Assembly (NCBI GenBank): GCA_002270565.1
Contig: NQMI01000041.1
Location: 62,001 to 126,000 of the forward strand
Direction: 5' to 3'
Source of the DNA: Stenocarpella maydis
Lineage: Eukaryota > Ascomycota > Sordariomycetes > Diaporthales > Diaporthaceae
Length of the DNA: 64,000 nt
The stretch's first letter is position 1, and each line of letters begins with the position of its first letter. The translations under genes were made by a program, and so were the position numbers. Below are positions 23,246 through 35,338 of the stretch, piece by piece. The notes below the pieces were generated by a model, which made no database searches, had not been told where the DNA came from, and saw only the letters and a list, made by a program, of their open reading frames with translations.

Positions 23246-26200
23246 TGCCAACTATCAGGATAAAAGTCGTCGGCGAGGGTGGTCGGTATAGGGGTGGGCG
23301 CTGTCGGAGGACGACAAGACAAAGGTGATGTGTAATATGGAGGGGAAAACAGCAATCAGGCGGACGGGGAAACAAAGGTGCCTAGGTAGGCTATAGCGGT
23401 CAAGGTCGTGTGACGGGACGGGACGATGCTCCAGGTGGGAGGAGCTACGTAGGTGGTATCACTTCAATGCAGGTTCTCGTTCAGGTTAGCGGCAGCAACA
23501 GGGTACGGGGAAGGATGTTGCAGATGCGAGATTTTGTATGGGTGTGGGTGCTGGTGCTGGTGCTGATGCCGGTGCTGATTAGGTTCAAAGGCCATGGCGC
23601 ATTGGCTTGGTCAGCACAGCAAGGGATGCGACGTGGCCCACCACATTGGCAACCTTGGAGGCTTGAGGATGAGTGTGAGGCACGCAGTAAGGCCGGGGCA
23701 GGGGGAAGGGGGCATACAATGGGCAGACGTGGGCAGCCAACGGCTCGAAAAAGAAAGCCTGATGCTGGACGATGAGACGCGGCAAAAGACAGCAAAGCCG
23801 GATTCAAGGGTCCAACCACGGCACACACCCTTGCCCCCGAGCCACGGCCACGGCCACACCCGACCCGAGCCTCAGTTCCCGAGAGGAGGAAGCCGGCTGG
23901 GCGGTGCAGCTTGCGGGTGCAGGGTCTCACAGCTCGACTTGGGGGCTTGGTACCGAAGGGCAGACCAAAGAGACACGAACTCACCTCCAGTATGCAATGC
24001 AGGAGCAGGTAGACTGGTTATGCTGAGGGTGTCTGGCCGTCTCGGGGTTGGTGGTTACACGTGCTTCCTATTGGTGACGAAGGAGCACGGCGATCTATCC
24101 CATCGGGATCTCGACGAGGGGTAGGGCCAAGGAGGACTGCAGCTGCACCGTCAGTCCTGCAGCAGGCTCTGTTTGGTTCGCTTGCTTGGCTTGTTGGCCG
24201 GACCAGTCAGCGTGATGATGAAATGAATGCTAAGAATACACTCTCAGGAAGGGCAGAAAGATGTAGAATGAAGGAGGTTCGGGGGGCAGGAATCAGTATC
24301 GGAATCAACACAAAATTTAGCCAGATAACAGACAGCAGACGTCACAAACTGGAAGCTCTTAGAAGTGGTCCAGCCGGCCCACATATGTAGTGTACTATGT
24401 AATGCTGCAGTGGGGGTTCGATGTCCTGGCAGTTGCTAACCCCACCTTGCTCCGAGCTATGGCCCATTCAGGGTTGCTAAGCCAACATCGGCCTACTCCT
24501 TCGTATCCACCCTGACGTACCCTCCGTTGCTCACGGATTGCTGCTGTGCTATCAGTCAAACCTACATTGCCTTCGGTACCAACAGAAATTCACCCTCCGT
24601 TGCACACTTCTCACGTCTGGTGAAGCTTCGGAACTTTTCTCCAGGATTCTGTCCTCCCGTAGAAGCCACGACTGCCCCTTCTGTGGGTATTGACCCTCTT
24701 TGCGTGACAAAAAGATCCCGACCAAGACCTTCGCAAGACACGCTTGCTCCTGCCAGAGCAACACTAATAGGATTGCGGTATGCCCATTATCGAGCTACCT
24801 AAGTACCGTACACTCTTGTTCTAGGCTCGCCTCACTCCTCAGTTCCCACAAACCTCATCGACGACGACGCTGGGACGACCTGTCTCTGAGCTTGGTTTGT
24901 GCTGCCTCATTACCCCATCTCCTAGAGCGCCTGAGTGCCCATTTCGTCTCATTGCCAACCTCTCGGATAGAGACAAGTGACGAGGCAGTTTGAAGACAAC
25001 CGAAGGGGCTGCGCTACACCCAAGCATTTCATATACATGTACGCTCCAGAGCCTCCCGGCGACGCGGCGCCCTTGGACATGGCTCACAATCATAACGGCA
25101 GACATCGTAGGTATCAATTTATCAGTGGTATTGGCTTACCTACGCACACCCGCCAGTTCTTTTCACTTCATATGTATATATCATTTCACAAGCATCGCTG
25201 CCTTTCTCTATTCTCATCATATATCGCATCTTCTAAATTAAGCTTTTATGATTATTCAGGCTCCTGGCCGTGTTGAAAGAGTGTGTTATGCGTGCCTGTC
25301 TTTTTGAAGGCTCCTTCAAGTTCAACAGCAAATACCAAAAGTGTTCGCAGCAGCATGTGCCTTGGGTCTACCATCGGAGCTCTTGCTAGTGCAGACTGAG
25401 AATTTAATCTACTGGTACAATATGTCCTGGGTCTCGCAATAGACTGAGTAGACGTCTCCTAACCGCTAACTGGTCCGAAAGTAAAGTGGTATATCGTACA
25501 TATGTAGGATACTTATACATCGACACCGAACCCAACGGCCAAATCTATTACCCAGTATCGTACCCGCGAAGGAAAGACCATAACTAGTGATAACCTGATT
25601 ACGTTGAAAAGATGGTAGCATTGTGAACTTCATGTTGGTGTGTACCTGAAATCACTCCCGTGAACGAGGAACTCCGTTGATCATACCCACCCTACATTGT
25701 TCTTATTCTCCTCCGCCTACTACCGTGCTCAATCAGATATTCACCATTATCAGTCGCATCAAGGAGAGGTTTGACTATCGGTTTGCCGCACAAGATGACA
25801 GCATCGAAGTCTCACAACCACGGGCATTAGAGTCCACATCCTTTCCACTTTAGCAATTGTTGCAAAGTAATTTCCACGCGTACACTGGTCAAATTTTACT
25901 GAAGGCAGCAAGAAAGGACTCCTTGGGCGAAATCCTCCTATCGTCAGAGGAAGCTGGAGACCCACCTGAAGGATCACATCCTCCAGAAAGGGAGCGACCG
26001 GAAGCAAATTGTAGTCTTTCTTCCCGTCTATGGATTCATGGACTCGAGGACATGAGTACTTGAGTGCAAGCAGTTAGTGGTCGGGTCCGTGGGCCGCAAT
26101 GTATCCCGCTGCGGGTACCCTGGACGCTCTTGGTGCACATGTCTTAGACTGTTGCTTGGTGGGGTCCGCTCGGCAGGCGGCAGTGCCCCTTGACCCCTCC

Positions 26201-26482
26201 AGGTTACTGTAATCGTCAAGGGTGTCTCTCGCAAAATGCACCCGACATCCACAGCATCTCGTACCCAAGCAGTCTATTGCCCCATTCTATTCTAGTCTAC
26301 CACTATTCAGCTACCGGACTGCATATGGACTAGATATTCTCACTTCCCTACCTCCATCTCCCCCCTCCCCTTCTTTCTCCCTATAGTCTTGCTCTCATGA
26401 TTACTTAGCCCACTTTCTGTTTCGCACTTCTGCCTCTCTGCTTGTCCTTGTTACTGCCCATTTCTTCTTGACACATGCTACA
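23246..26482. other. Long intergenic region, trehalase promoter side
   Basis: About 3.2 kb with no gene I can support. The part next to the trehalase start contains an AGGGG stress-response-like pentamer near 23341, but such pentamers are common by chance. The region from 23500 to 24400 has long overlapping open frames on both strands that look like by-products of base composition. TACCTAAGTA occurs at 24796–24805. Confidence 0.45.
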
Positions 26483-28210
26483 ATGGCTGTCTTCGTGGAC
26501 CTCGAAGACGATGACGTCGAGCCCCTCGAGCAGGCCCACGGTCTGAATAAGCCTGTGTGGAACGGCACTGCGCCGGCCGACTGCTCAGTCGCTCACGGGA
26601 CTGAGGAGCACGAACGCGCTCCTCCAAGCCCGGACGATCGCGAGGAGGCGACTCATGAGCCCGCTGTCGCAGAGGTGCACCCGATGACACTGGCTTTGGG
26701 ATGCTATCCGTAGGCGAACACCAAACCTTCTTGACCCCTTTGGTCTTTTGTCTGCCCAACTCCGACCTCCCTCCGGGCCTGTTGTGCCTGGGGAAGAGCA
26801 ACTGACTGGAGACATCAGTATCGTCATGGCCGTGGCTGCTCAGCTTGACCTCAACGATCTCGACAGTCTGTCGCGCACATGTCGGGGCGTTCACGACTCC
26901 CTCCTCCAGTACCGCTCCATCCTCCTCAAATCGACCGTCCACTGTGTCAATGAGGAGCTGCCTGTCGACCCCGAATCTACGCTGCGATACCGCGCCAGGG
27001 CTGGCAACTGGTATTATATGGAAGACACGTCGAGGAGCAGCTATAACGGCAAGGCTGGGAGCTGTGCTCGGGACATGGTTTCCCAGTGTCGCAAGTGTGG
27101 CACGGTCGTGTGTAGGGTAAGTTCAGAGTCCCGCCTGCTTCCCGACTCTGTGAGCTCGCAACTGACAGGCATCTTCAACCACCAGAATTGTGCAATCAAA
27201 CCACCAGCCAATGTCGTCATGCGCGACAGACACCGCCGGCTCTGTCTCTCCTGCCAAAAGGCTCCCATCGGCCGCATCGTGAAGCCATGGCTAAGCCCGG
27301 ATATCCCAGCCGACTCCGACCAAGTGCAGCGCGCGATCTGTACATGTGAGACGGCCGGGGTATGGCTCTGCCAGCCGTGCGGGCGCGGCATCAGGGCCGC
27401 GGACTCTAAGTATCGCGGGTGAGAGGAATCCGTCTTTGCTTCCCTTTAACTTTCCTGCCCCCTATTCACAGTCGAATACACGTCACAAAAGACCTACAAC
27501 CACTGACGCGGACCCAGGATCTGGAAATGGCGGTCACAATACGGAGAGGTCTTGGGCGGACTCGGCACCGGTATCGGGGGCAAGTACTACTGCACGAGAG
27601 CAATTTTCGATTCAAGTTGCCCTGCAATTACCAAAGCGAGACAAGCCTACTGACAAAGAAAAAAATTCTAGATGCCGATCGGGGTGTGGAGTGCTGGAGG
27701 AAAAACGAGTGCTGCAACAGCAAGTACATCGAGCACGAGACGGACTGCGACGCCGCAGACACCCGCGAGGCAGAGGACCTTCTGGCGCAGGGCCACTCGG
27801 CCGGCACGTCACCGACCACCCTCAGCCTGTACAGTGGAGCGCATTCATGGAGCAGTAGCCATAGCAACCTCAGCCTCCATAGCAATTCCTCTACGCCGGG
27901 TCTCCTGGACCCTGGGTCAACATCTGCAAACACGCGGACACCCTCCCCATCCTTGGGACCCGGGTACGCGAGGCACGAGGTGGAAGGCATCGGGAACAAG
28001 ATCAAATCGGTCAAGATAACCATGGTGAGGGTCGGTGGGGGGGTGCCCGAGTGGGAGGATGAAAAGGCGTCAGGCCAAAGCCTGCGCCGTGAGGTCAACG
28101 GCCAGGCCCGGAGCTGGTGCGGCTGGTGCTCGAGGGTGATTCCGAGCAAGCAGGATTACGAAACGGACGGGAAGCCTCAAGGCCCCAAGGACGGGACGGC
28201 TTCTACATGA
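26483..28210 (+). CDS. F-box-like protein with Cys-rich (zinc-binding) domain; 5' end uncertain
   Basis: The secure part is 26826–27116, 27186–27418, 27518–27579 and 27672–28210 (at least 374 residues). It starts with an F-box-like helix pair (LDLNDLDSLSRTCRGVHDSL), followed by Cys pairs CRKCGTVVCRNC and CLSC that should bind zinc, then CTCETAGVWLCQPCGRGI, a Ser-rich linker, and a conserved-looking tail (VPEWEDEKASGQ…ARSWCGWC). F-box proteins act as substrate receptors of SCF ubiquitin ligases, but the target is unknown. The third intron would start with GC instead of GT (G|GCAAGT, 27580–27671). An acidic frame opening with ATG at 26483 (AVFVDLEDDDVEPLEQ) looks like the true N-terminus, but it is in another frame from the F-box part; it needs an intron I could not place, or there is a frameshift between about 26675 and 26750. 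Confidence 0.65.
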
Positions 28211-28894
28211 CGACCATCGGATACCTCAAGGGAGGAGGGCATCATGAGTAATAGCCCTGTTCAATACGTTCAGCCTCGCCAGAATAATCGAGAGGCATTT
28301 CGAGGGTGAAATAACCCCAACCGAATAGAGAGAAATGAATCAAATTGTACCGTTACCCATCTCGCTATCGTCTATTCTCGTTCCCGGTTCCCATGTCTCG
28401 TTCCTCGTTCCCTTGATAACCCCCCATATCAATTTGACTGGAGTATGCCTGAGGTTATCATGGAGCTTGAGATGGTATTTCGAGGTGTTTTGAATAAATG
28501 TACAGAACAGAGCAGCTCTTCGAACTCTGGTCCACCGAGCCTACCACTCATTCGAATGCCTGCCAGCCTTCAGGCGTGTCTTTGTGGCCCGCCTTGTATA
28601 GTCCTCCCAGATTTGACAGCATGATTGGTCCACTAAAGCACATTCGTCGTCGTCCCATGCTCTGCTGGGGTCGCGCTATCCTATCAACCGCGTAATCTGA
28701 CCGGCTCGAGCTGGAACCAGTCGATCAGTCCTGCAGGGCAGGCGATCAGGCACAGCTCAAGATACTTGTGTCGAGGGGCCAAGACCAAGTGTGCCACGGG
28801 ATAAAATGCGCCACCTCCGTCCAATTAGGTGTACCGCACCCAGCGTACCCTTATAGCCACAGCAAAGGCCCCCAAACAACAACAAAAAGTTTCC
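28211..28894. other. Convergent intergenic region
   Basis: No gene seen; this should hold the 3' UTRs of the F-box-like gene and of the mitochondrial ribosomal protein gene, which converge here. Confidence 0.5.
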
Positions 28895-29581
28895 CTATAT
28901 CTCCCCCCGGTACAGCATCTGCGTCCTCCGGTGGCGTTCCTCCTTCGCCTTTGCGCGCAGGGGCCCCCACTGCTGGCGGAGGAGCTCCATCCTCCTCTTC
29001 TCGAACTCGATCTTCTCCTTGGGCGCCTGGCAGCACATCATGATGAAGATGTGCGGCAGCGCGAACTTGTCCGACAGCGCCCTCACGTCCCACGTATGCG
29101 GGTCCTCCCGCCGCAGCCGCCGTATCTCCTCCACCTCGGCCTTGGTGACGGGGCCCCGCTCCTGAAAGGCCGGGTTGTGCTTGTGCAGCCCCCGCACCTT
29201 GGGGAGGTCTGCTATGGTGGTGGTGGCTTCCTCTGATGCCCCTCCCGCGCCGGCGGTGCCGGGCGCGAAGTGTGACTCGAAGATCTTGGCCAGGTTCGCG
29301 CGCCTCCGCGGGTCGGTCTTGGGCAGGAACTTGAAGGGCGTGTGGTATACGGACGGGGCGCTCGCGGGCGGGTTGAAGATGATGCGGTCTTGTTGCTGGC
29401 GCGAGTCGGGGGCGAGGAAGGAAGGGTGTGGGGCAATGTTGAGGGAGCGTCTCGTGCGCGCGGAGGTGGCTTTCGAGCGTATTTGCCGCCTTAGGGCGTT
29501 TCGTGCGCTGGAGATGCAACTCCTTGTCGCCGTCCGGAGGAGAGTGTGTGCTGGGGCCTCCATCATGTGAAGTCTATGCAT
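28895..29581 (-). CDS. MRPL20: Mitochondrial large-subunit ribosomal protein MRPL20 (mL58)
   Basis: Single exon, 228 residues from the first ATG at 29581; a second Met pair follows six codons later and could also start translation. The N-terminus is basic, rich in Arg, Ser and Ala and lacks acidic residues over the first 40 residues, as in a mitochondrial targeting peptide. The block VYHTPFKFLPKTDPRRR and the later EVEEIRRLRREDPHTW with the basic C-terminal helix match the fungal MRP-L20 family, a structural protein of the 54S mitoribosomal subunit. The assignment is from family pattern; a short segment rich in Gly and Ala (about 106–116) is likely a species-specific loop. Confidence 0.8.
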   Translation of the reverse strand: MHRLHMMEAPAHTLLRTATRSCISSARNALRRQIRSKATSARTRRSLNIAPHPSFLAPDSRQQQDRIIFNPPASAPSVYHTPFKFLPKTDPRRRANLAKIFESHFAPGTAGAGGASEEATTTIADLPKVRGLHKHNPAFQERGPVTKAEVEEIRRLRREDPHTWDVRALSDKFALPHIFIMMCCQAPKEKIEFEKRRMELLRQQWGPLRAKAKEERHRRTQMLYRGEI

Positions 29582-30245
29582 GGTAGAGGCCGGGTCGTGG
29601 CCTCAACAACGGCGGCGGCGAGAACAGGTGCTGAGGTCTGCGAGTCCAGGCGATTGGGATCGATCAATTGTGAGGCCCGGTTTTGTAAGTCGTCGATTGT
29701 CCACCAGTTAGGGTCGTCCCAATCGCGATGGATGGCTACCGATCGGAGGACCTCAAATAATGCTCCTTGCGGTTGACGAAAAAAGTTCCCAGGCTGCATG
29801 AGCTTGGGTGGCTTATGTCAGCGAATGAGTGGGACCCATCTTGGAGCTCTGGCCAATGGCATGCAAGCAGGCACACGACACTTCGAAGAAGACTCAATAC
29901 TACAAGAACCGATAACAGCTTCTACTTAACTCTGCGAATGAACCTTTGGCTGCAATAGCCCATTAGTGTGGACCCAAGTTTTGGCATCTCCTGAAACCTT
30001 CACTAGCGATCAGTTCTTGGACTTCAAATTTTTCAAGCCCCCCCTCCCCGGGCCTGAATGGCCGAGTCCTCATAGTCGATAACGCTGAGGAGTAAGGGGG
30101 AAAAAGCTTCATATATCATTCACAAATGACTATCCTATCAGTTTTATTCTATCATGATGTCGGCGTAAATACCTGTCCCTTCGTCGAACTGACCTGCCGT
30201 ATCTCATCAGCTGGGCCCCCATTGGTCGGAGAGATCACGTCCTGT
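29582..30245. other. Intergenic region
   Basis: No gene seen. It lies between the 5' end of the MRPL20 gene and the 3' end of the CoA ligase gene. Confidence 0.5.
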
Positions 30246-32034
30246 TCAGATCCTTGAATCAAATGGCTTCCGATCCCCAACTTCCGCCTTTGCCTGTTCT
30301 CTAAGGACCTTTCGGAGGATCTTGCCGGACTGTGGGGTCGCCTGGTTAGAATACTTTGACCAATCTCAGGGCTCTCATGGATGTCCAACTTACCGGATTC
30401 TTCGGAATTGCGTCCACGAACACAACGCCGCCCTTGAGGCGCTTATACCTGGTCACCTTCTCTGCCATCCATCCCGCAATCTCCTTCTCCGTTGCCTTTG
30501 CCCCTTGCATCTTCTGGATGTAAGCCCGAGGTACCTCTTCACCGTCGATAGTCACACCGATGACCCCGACATCCGCGACGGCGGGGTGCTCGAGCAGCAG
30601 GCCCTCGAGCTCGGCAGGGGCCACCTGGTTCCCCTTCACCTTGATGAGCTCCTTGATCCTGTCGACGATGTGCCATACCGTTCCTGTGCGGTACTCCTCG
30701 CAGTGGGCAATATCACCCGTCCGCATCCACCGTGTGCCGTCGGGGTCGGTCACAACCGTCTCGCGGGTTGCTTCAGGCTTGCGCCAGTAGCCCCTGAGCA
30801 AAGTCGGCCCGCTGATCCAGATCTCGCCGGGCTTGTTGGCCTCGAGTATCTCCGTCTTCCCGTCCAGCTCCATGATCTTTGCAGACATGTTGGGGTAGAG
30901 CTCACCCACGCCAGCACCGGCTTTTTTTACTCGGCTATCCCAGGCTATGGTCGTGCAGGTCGTCTCTGTCATGCCCCAGCCTTGAGTGATGTTTACCTCG
31001 TTGTTTGTGAACAGGCGATGGCATTCCGTCATGACATCGTGAGATAGGGGCGCAGCACCGGACCCGACAGTCTCGACGCTGCTCAGGTCGAACTGGCGGG
31101 TGGCAGGATGCTTCGTTAGGGCCACAATGATTGGCGGGACGCAAGCCAAGGTGGTAATGCGAAACTTCTGTATGTATTGCAACATCTTGATGAAGTCGAA
31201 TTGAGGCATGACGTAGATGGGTGTGCCTTGACGGGCATAGTTTGCAACAAAATAGGTCTGGCCATAAGCATGGTACATGGGGAGGAAAGCGAGGGCGCTA
31301 GACCTGTCCCTCTTGACTTGGTGCTCCGGATCCAGCTCTGCCACGAACAAGACCTGGGTGCAGTTGGCAACGTATGAGCGGTGCGAGATCTCAACCCCCT
31401 TGGGCACGCCAGTCGTCCCGCTGCTATAGTTGAGACAGCAAGTCGTGTTGGCCGGGTCCGAGGGCTCGACCCAGTCCCAGCTCTCGGCCTGCGCGGTGCC
31501 GGCCTGGATGAGCTCGGTCCAATGCCTCGCTCCTTGCTGCCGGCCATTGACGCCGGGCGTGGGGTTTTCTGCCCGGGCATCGGTGTCCGCATCGAAGATA
31601 AACACGTGGTCTCTTGCCAAGCCTGCTGTTTCCGCAGCCTGTAATGCGATATCCAGGCTGCCCTTCGCGGCGAACATGAACGTGGCACCGCTGTCCTGGA
31701 GCTGGTACGCGACCTCACGAGCAACAAATGTTGGATTGGCACCCGAGAATATGCCACCGGCCATCAGGACGCCAAGGAACACGGACGGGAAGTACATGTT
31801 GTTTCCAGCGTAGACGAGCACCCTGTCGCCGGGCTTCAGGCCGGCCTGCTGCAGCCCCAGGCCAACCCGCTTCGCCGCCAGGCGATACTGGGTGAAGGTC
31901 AAGAAATGGGTGTCTGGGCGTTCAGCATCAATGATGGTCTTGCGGTCCGGAAGGGGACCCTGTGACGAGCCAAAGATCCATTGTTGCAGAGAGCTGTTGT
32001 CGATTGGGATACTCCAGCGCGACTTGATGACCAT
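30246..32034 (-). CDS. 4-coumarate-CoA-ligase-like acyl-CoA synthetase (ANL superfamily)
   Basis: Activates a carboxylic acid as acyl-AMP and transfers it to CoA. Two exons, 30394–32034 and 30246–30329, with a 64-nt intron, give 574 residues. Visible motifs are the P-loop YSSGTTGVPKG (about 201), GWGMTE (about 350), the MRTGDIAH block (about 439), KVKGNQVAP (about 465) and the C-terminal catalytic lysine in PKNPSGKILRK, which is only complete after splicing. The frame is open upstream to 32151, but the ATG at 32034 (MVIKSRWSIP) matches the usual start. The last three residues are SRI, a degenerate PTS1-type tripeptide, so peroxisomal location is possible. Many fungal paralogues act on fatty or aromatic acids; the substrate cannot be read from sequence. 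Confidence 0.9.
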
Positions 32035-34039
32035 GTTTGCAAGAGTCTCAGCACAACGAGCCAGACAGAAGTGGAGAGGAACAGGGCAACAGCGGGGAGC
32101 ACGAGGATATCGCACGCAGTTATAGGGGAAAGCCCGAGAACAATGTGTCAAGGCAGCGCTGACGTCCCAGAGAGGAGACGAGTGGCCTTCTTTCTACCAA
32201 CGGAGGAGGGGGACGGGGAGGGGGGGGTACGAGGAGCTGGGCACGGGATGTGATAACAATCAAGAATGCCCCGAGGGAATCCATTATTAGCCTCCCAGGA
32301 CGGGGGAACACCATCCTTCTGTATCCCCGGTCTGGTACTGCATTCCTAGTAGAGGAGGGAGATGATGGTCTTCTCTGTTGCAGCCGAAGAAATGTGGGCG
32401 GGATGACGAAACGCCCTTGCAGCAGCCCATCACATCGAGAGTGCCCACCGGCAGGCCTATCGGATGAGGCTCCCCCTTCTCAACAATGTCACGCCCGGGA
32501 GGAACCCCACGCGGAGCAGGACTGGGATAGACACGCGACCACTACGGCAGGACATCGGAAAAGGACAGGAGATGGGATAAAAAAAAAAAAAAAAACCTTG
32601 GGTTGCTGCCGAGCGAATGGGAGGGGTTCTCCTCCCCAGAATCCTTTCATGGTTTCCCCGCGTCGAGCAGGGATGGCCCGAGGTTGACGAGATCGATCAT
32701 TACTGGATTGGGAAACTGCCGAGGTACGGTACTCCGTACAGACAAAGCACTCGTACTTGTATGGTACTGACATGACAGCCCCGGACGACGAGCCGCTTGG
32801 CTTTCCCGACTCGTTGGTTACTTTCAGTAGGACGAAACGCGTAGCTGGTCCTGGGAGATCTCGTACTTAGCGAGGCTGGCTGACGGGGATTGGGTACTAT
32901 TGCGAAAAGGCTTGGGTAACGCATGTCCAGAGTACTTTAGACTACCATCTGCGGCACTGTAATAAAGATGCCGTCTACGGCAGTGGGAATACATCGCCAA
33001 GGTCTGGCTGGGCCTTGCACCAGAGTCTCGCTGAAAAATTAATCAGCCCCGAAGGCTCACAAACCCGTGACGAAGCCTTGCCTTGGGCAGAGATGCGGCT
33101 ACCCGAGCGCCGTTCGTCTGGGCTGCTGGACGACGATCCATCAGAAACTAAACTCGGGATAGGGACGGCTAGAAACAACCGTGAGCCAATTACCATCCTC
33201 TCGGATCCCCAGGTGTCTTCTTGCTCGCGTCGACGGCAAAGAGGCTTGTCAGCTTAGCCCCGAGCAATGCTTCAGGCGTTCTAGGGACAGGTGGAAGGTC
33301 GGACGCTGCACGCCACACGTGCTGGTGTCCTCGCTGACCAAGCCTCATCCGGGCTTCCAGACCAGGATGGCTCTGACAACCTTGAAGGCAATAGTCGACG
33401 CCGCCGTGCTGCGAGTCCCGTAGCACTCGGCTAAAGCATCCGTTCGATGCCACAGAAAAGAAGCACTTGTACGACGTGGGCCGAGGACTACGCAGCAGGA
33501 GCATAGGCCTAGCTACTTGCTTGCGATCCCCCAGCCTGTGATGTTGCGTCTCACGAGGGCCTGGGCGTCGGCCCGCGAATGGTTCTGAGCCGCACCTACG
33601 ATAAAGTTTGTCCGACCTTACCTTTCGGCTTGGTGCATGACCCTATGGCCGATTAGCTTCTGCGTCGGAGATAGCACTACCCAATCTGGCATATTACCTC
33701 TCCGTCTGCTCCGTGCAACGGAGATAGCTCCCACAAATAGTTCACGGATCCCGCGATCCCGTTGCACCACACATGAGCAAGTCCATTTTAATCGTATTGG
33801 AACCATGTGGGACGACAGATGTAGGCAGGTCTTAACGCCGGGAAGCTGTCTTGTCATGGCATCTTTGTGGACCAAGTCGGAACATTGAGTCCCATGGAGA
33901 CGCTTTCGCGCTCTCGCTCGGCCTCGACGTTAAGCCGGCTTTCTATTAAGCTCCGCAGTTCCATGATGCCGACATGTCCCATACGCGACGGTCTGGGGCC
34001 AGACTCACTCTGGGCCTGATGGATGGGATGCGGTCAGGA
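32035..34039. other. Divergent intergenic region between the CoA ligase and NmrA-like genes
   Basis: About 2 kb without a supportable gene; it contains both promoters. A poly-A tract spans 32579–32595 and one TACGGAGTA-type motif lies at 32730–32738. The open frames at 33000–33900 overlap on both strands and show no family pattern. Confidence 0.5.
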
Positions 34040-34045
34040 TATAAA
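34040..34045 (+). promoter_or_regulatory. Likely TATA box of the NmrA-like gene
   Basis: TATAAA in the context GGATATAAAGTTG, 163 bp upstream of the ATG at 34208. Motif-based only. Confidence 0.4.
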
Positions 34046-34207
34046 GTTGACCTGCCGCCTCTGTGGACAGCTGAGGAGTTCGTTCCAACATCCGTCGTCA
34101 ATTACCAATATCATCGGTGCCAACTGTGCACATTGGATCCACAGCACTCAACTTAGAAGAGATACTTGCCTACACCAATTAGCCATAATAAAGCCCACTC
34201 CTCCAAG

Positions 34208-35338
34208 ATGCCACCCAAGTTCGCCAAAGACCAGCCCGCCGGTTTTGTCAACCACATTGAGAGGGTGGCCATCGTGGGCGTGAGTGACACAGCTCTTCCA
34301 CAGACCAGCAGGACCGTTTTCTAACATAGTCATCTGTAGGCTGCTGGAAGCATAGGCCGCTACTTCGTAAAAGAGCTTCTCAGGACCAAGAAGCACACAG
34401 TAACAGCCCTCACCCGGCAGGACAGCACAAACAAGCTCCCTGATGGCGTCCACGCGGTGACCATTGACTACGACGACGAGGCCACCATCATCGACGCCCT
34501 CAAGGGCCAGCAGTTCCTCGTCATCACCCTCGCCGTCTCTGCTGCGCCTGACACGGAGTCCAAGCTCATCCGGGCGGCTGCCAAGGCGGGCGTGCCCTAC
34601 GTGATGCCCAACGCCTACGGCCCGGACCCCCTAAACGACAAGATGATGACTGAGAACCTGATAGGCATCCCCTCCCAGAAGTCCAGGCGCGAGATCGAGC
34701 ATCTCGGTGTGAGCAGCTGGGTCATCCTTGCCTGCGGCTTCTGGTACGAGTGGTCCATCTTCGGCAGCCCCGACTGCTATGGGTGCGACGTCAAGAACCG
34801 CGAGATGACTTTCTTCGACGACGGCTCGGAGAAGATTACCACCACTACCTGGGACCAGTGCGGCCGCGGCCTCGCGGCTTACCTGAGCCTCAAGATGTAC
34901 CGCGAGGATGAAAACGACAAGGCGCCCGCTGTCGACGACTGGGCAAACAGGGCCCTGTACATCTCCAGCTTCAGGGTCAGCCAGAAGGACATGTTTGAGA
35001 GTGTCAAGAGGGTGACCGGCACGGCTGACACGGATTGGAAGATTGGGTACGTCGGCTCCGCCGAGAGGTTCAGGGAGGGCCATGAGGCAATGAAAAAGGG
35101 TGACATGGACGGCCTCACGCGACAGATGTATGCGCGAATCTTTTACCCCACGGGAGAGGGTGATCACAGCCGCCTTGGTCTGGCGAACGAGGCACTTGGC
35201 TTGCCTGAGGAGGATATCGACGAGGCCTCCAAGGGAGGTCTTGTCCTGTTGGATCAGGGTGTCCTTTCTTACCGTCGGAAGGAACGCGTGGCGGCGGCCC
35301 GCACGGGCAACATATTAGCCCTTCAAGTACCTAAGTAG
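34208..35338 (+). CDS. NmrA-like / isoflavone-reductase-like Rossmann-fold protein
   Basis: Two exons, 34208–34279 and 34340–35338, give 356 residues. The intron falls inside the dinucleotide-binding loop: splicing creates RVAIVGAAGSIGRYFVKELL, a GxxGxxG motif of an extended or atypical short-chain dehydrogenase. The following strand (TVTALTRQDST) and the YDDEATIIDALKGQQFLVITLA segment match the NmrA/isoflavone-reductase group, which includes redox sensors that bind NAD(P) as well as reductases. No Tyr-x-x-x-Lys catalytic pair is obvious, so a sensor role or an unusual reductase is possible. A TATA box is 163 bp upstream. It lies divergently from the CoA ligase gene, about 2.2 kb away, which alone is not evidence of a shared pathway. 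Confidence 0.8.

Noticed and set aside
24405..24430. GGGTTCGA-like tRNA T-arm signal
   Set aside because: No anticodon or acceptor stem around it; an isolated match.
28895..35338. Possible secondary metabolite cluster (CoA ligase, NmrA-like; UbiA further left)
   Set aside because: No backbone synthase, P450 or transporter, and mitochondrial and housekeeping genes are interleaved, so clustering is not supported.
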